DNA of 35,347 nucleotides. Source: Bacteroidales bacterium. GTDB taxonomy: Bacteria; Bacteroidota; Bacteroidia; Bacteroidales; UBA3824. The notes beneath the pieces were generated by a model. That model saw only the letters and a program-made list of their open reading frames with translations. It was not told where the DNA came from and did not search any database. This document shows, piece by piece, positions 33,782 to 35,347 of this stretch (its first letter is position 1; every line of letters starts with the position of its first letter). A program made the position numbers and the translations under genes. The stretch is taken from NCBI GenBank assembly GCA_017535325.1, contig JAFXUC010000015.1:1-35347 (forward strand), written 5' to 3'.

Positions 33782-33878
33782 GAAATTTTTTTTGAAAAAA
33801 TGATTTTTTTGTACAAATTTACGAGTAAAATCATAAAAACTTCTTATCTTTACGCCGATAAAAAATACTTTCAACAAA

Positions 33879-34508
33879 ATGAAACGGTTAGCATCAATTA
33901 CAGTTACCATTCTTTCCGCTGCTCTGTTGTCATCCTGCGGCGGAAGAAACACCAACAACAGTCAAGACAACGGGGAAAATTCAGACAACGCGCCATACGG
34001 TCTCAAAGACTACGTCAACAAACTTCCCAAGGTTTATGCTGATTCTGTTTACAGATTCAATGAAACAATAGACGGAAGCGACGACGAATATGATTTTTAT
34101 ATGTTCTATTTCTTTCCATATAAAAACGGCGGTTATTTTGCGGTATCCAACCACAATCAAAGGGTTTTCTACGGCGATTATTCCGATTACAAAACCTACA
34201 ATTACAAAGAAGGCAAGTTTGACACCGTCAAAAACATTTTGCCTGTTCCCGCACTTTCAGAATTGCTTGACGAAGACAAATGCAAGGAAGATGATAATGT
34301 TAAACAAATTATTACACGCCTTTACAATTCCAATCCGCAAAATTATATCAAGTATGATTTTCTTGACGGAATGGCAATAAAGGCGCATCTTGAACCACGC
34401 GAAGACGAAGACCAAGAGTGGGATGCCTTATATTACAACGATTTTCTAATAGATTACGACCATCAGCCGACCTACAAATGGAACGGCACTCAGTTCGTAA
34501 AACAATAA
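33879..34508 (+). CDS. Lipoprotein of unknown function
   Basis: The 209-residue protein has a lipoprotein signal (ITVTILSAALLSSC, Cys20) followed by a flexible Gly/Asn/Asp linker (GGRNTNNSQDNGENSDN). The mature domain is rich in Tyr and Asp (YRFNETIDGSDDEYDFYMFY, QRVFYGDYSDYKTYNYKEGK) and ends with a beta-rich segment. I recognise no family. It is divergent from purL, with a weak -7 box (TATCTTTA, 33845-33852). The next operon's promoter lies at its 3' end. Confidence 0.6.
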   Translation: MKRLASITVTILSAALLSSCGGRNTNNSQDNGENSDNAPYGLKDYVNKLPKVYADSVYRFNETIDGSDDEYDFYMFYFFPYKNGGYFAVSNHNQRVFYGDYSDYKTYNYKEGKFDTVKNILPVPALSELLDEDKCKEDDNVKQIITRLYNSNPQNYIKYDFLDGMAIKAHLEPREDEDQEWDALYYNDFLIDYDHQPTYKWNGTQFVKQ

Positions 34509-34517
34509 AAAATCCAT

Positions 34518-34525
34518 TATATTTG
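34518..34525 (+). promoter_or_regulatory. -7 box for the DUF3791/DUF3990 operon
   Basis: TATATTTG matches TAnnTTTG and is the same octamer as in the PIN operon promoter. A TTCG 20 bases upstream, within the preceding gene, may serve as -33. Because transcription would begin after about 34530, the ATG at 34528 cannot be used, which fixes the start at 34552. Confidence 0.5.
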
Positions 34526-34551
34526 CAATGTTGAAACCAAATACTGCAATT

Positions 34552-34767
34552 ATGGCTGATAAATATAAAATACCGTTTATTAATGCCTGCATCAGGGCGT
34601 TTGCAAGGCGTATTAAAATGCCGGTGAAAAACAGTTTCTTGTATCTCGACCGATATAAGGGATTCGATTTTTTATTGGAGTTTTATCCGTCACTACACTT
34701 GCAGTCTGTGGACGATACTGTTGACGAACTCCATAAAATTTGCAAAAACAACGGAGGATGCTTATGA
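34552..34767 (+). CDS. DUF3791 family protein, first copy
   Basis: The 71-residue soluble protein matches DUF3791 along its length: KIPFINACIRAFARRIKMP, NSFLYLDRYKGFDFLLEFYP, and VDDTVDELHKICKNNGG. This small helical family, of unknown function, is very often encoded next to DUF3990 proteins. The ATG at 34552 is chosen over 34528 because the latter is within the promoter. The stop overlaps the DUF3990 start by four bases (ATGA), and GGAGG lies six bases before that start. The small size, leading position and tight coupling suggest an antitoxin-like or regulatory partner, but this is inference. Confidence 0.72.
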   Translation: MADKYKIPFINACIRAFARRIKMPVKNSFLYLDRYKGFDFLLEFYPSLHLQSVDDTVDELHKICKNNGGCL

Positions 34768-35240
34768 AACTTTATCACGGAACAAATACCGATTTTTTGG
34801 AAATTGATTTGAGTCAGTCAAACCGTTTCAAAGACTTCGGACGAGGTTTTTATTTAACCGACATCAAACGTCAGGCGGAAGAAATGGCAAGGCGGCGGGT
34901 ATTGCAAAACGGTGGTATGCCCATTGTTCAAGTATATGAATTTGATGATAAATGCTTGACTGATAATTCAATAAATGTGCTTAAATTCGACAGACCGTCT
35001 GCCGAATGGGCAGAGTTTGTCTTCAAAAACCGCAGCCGTCGAAAACCTGTTTTCAAACATAATTACGACATTGTTATAGGACCGATTGCCGACGACGGTG
35101 TAGCCTATTTGCTCGACCGTTATGCAGAAGGTTCATTCACTCTTGAACAATTGGCTGACGAACTGAAATTCAAACAGTTAAACAACCAATATTATTTCGG
35201 AACTGAACGTGCAATTTCACTTTTAAAGCGTTTGAAATGA
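34764..35240 (+). CDS. DUF3990 family protein, ADP-ribosyltransferase-like
   Basis: The 158-residue soluble protein begins MKLYHGTNTDFLEIDLSQSN and continues FKDFGRGFYLTDIKRQAEE. The YHGT histidine on the first strand and the GFYLT tyrosine about 30 residues later match the H and Y positions of the H-Y-[E/Q] active site of ADP-ribosyltransferases, a clan in which DUF3990 has been placed. WAEFVFKNRS, YDIVIGPIADDGVAYLLDRY and LNNQYYFGTERAISLLKRL are typical family segments; the equivalent of the third catalytic residue is uncertain (perhaps Q198-like NNQYYF). The start at 34764 has GGAGG six bases upstream; earlier in-frame starts do not. It is flanked by two DUF3791 genes, both overlapping by four bases, which resembles a toxin with its partners. 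Confidence 0.75.
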   Translation: MKLYHGTNTDFLEIDLSQSNRFKDFGRGFYLTDIKRQAEEMARRRVLQNGGMPIVQVYEFDDKCLTDNSINVLKFDRPSAEWAEFVFKNRSRRKPVFKHNYDIVIGPIADDGVAYLLDRYAEGSFTLEQLADELKFKQLNNQYYFGTERAISLLKRLK

Positions 35241-35347
35241 CCAAAAAACAGATACAAAATTTCCTCGTGGCGTTTACAACAGACCGAATGACTGAATATA
35301 TGATTGAGGACTACAACGTTACGTTGTCTGATGCGTTAAAGTTTATT
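35237..35347 (+). CDS. Second DUF3791-like protein, 5' part only
   Basis: The reading frame starts at an ATG overlapping the DUF3990 stop by four bases and runs in frame to the window edge, giving 37 residues: MTKKQIQNFLVAFTTDRM followed by TEYMIEDYNVTLSDALKFI. This resembles the variant DUF3791-type protein that often follows DUF3990 genes. It shares little sequence with the first copy, so it is not a recent duplicate. The end of the gene is outside the window. Confidence 0.6.
   Translation, partial: MTKKQIQNFLVAFTTDRMTEYMIEDYNVTLSDALKFI

Noticed and set aside
1..35347. CRISPR arrays, tRNA or rRNA genes, integrase or transposase genes
   Set aside because: No regularly spaced repeat units, no cloverleaf or rRNA-like sequence and no recognisable recombinase was seen on either strand.

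Overview
The window looks like a chromosomal segment from a member of the Bacteroidota, most likely Bacteroidales. The evidence is a SusC/SusD pair with a propeller/AraC membrane regulator, DUF4421 and DUF4907 envelope proteins, a Bacteroidetes-type topoisomerase IV A subunit and long PurL, and promoters of the Bacteroidetes form TTTG-N19/21-TAnnTTTG. Base composition is A+T-rich and genes are closely packed.

Layout. 1-1.5 kb: the start of groES (minus strand) carries an in-frame TAA at codon 17; divergent to it is a two-gene module of a GHKL ATPase and a STAS-like DUF4325 protein. 1.5-3.4 kb: a DUF4421 outer-membrane protein and a HigBA toxin-antitoxin pair, bracketed by two exact 27-bp copies of a terminator-like sequence. 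3.4-6.3 kb: a tightly packed minus-strand operon of four envelope proteins (two lipoproteins, one exported protein, one SHOCT-TM-YARHG protein). 6.4-6.8 kb: a gene-free, strongly structured region containing a 130-nt 6S-RNA-like long hairpin and two more hairpins. 6.8-15 kb: a polysaccharide-utilisation-type locus (regulator, SusC, SusD) with no enzyme gene. 15-17.9 kb: a type II restriction-modification system in the order alpha (Dam-type) methyltransferase, nuclease, beta (DpnA-type) methyltransferase. 17.9-24.4 kb: a Cache-HAMP-GAF membrane sensor, parC, a Mur ligase and an AqpZ-type aquaporin. 24.7-25.5 kb: an antitoxin-like/PIN pair. 25.5-29.6 kb: dipeptidyl peptidase IV and an LTA-synthase-type alkaline phosphatase superfamily protein. 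29.7-33.7 kb: a DUF4907 lipoprotein and a purL interrupted by a one-base frameshift. 33.9-35.3 kb: a lipoprotein and an overlapping DUF3791-DUF3990-DUF3791 operon that runs off the window.

The most striking observation is that the tetramer GATC was found only nine times in 35 kb by a by-eye read, and not at all after position 14818, where about 130 would be expected. The restriction system is of the Dam/DpnA type, so the sequence independently suggests a GATC specificity and a long history of selection against that site. Six of the nine GATC sites lie inside susC/susD, which suggests that pair arrived later or evolves differently. Two conserved housekeeping genes (groES, purL) each carry a single-base lesion, so sequence error in the source assembly must be considered alongside real inactivation.
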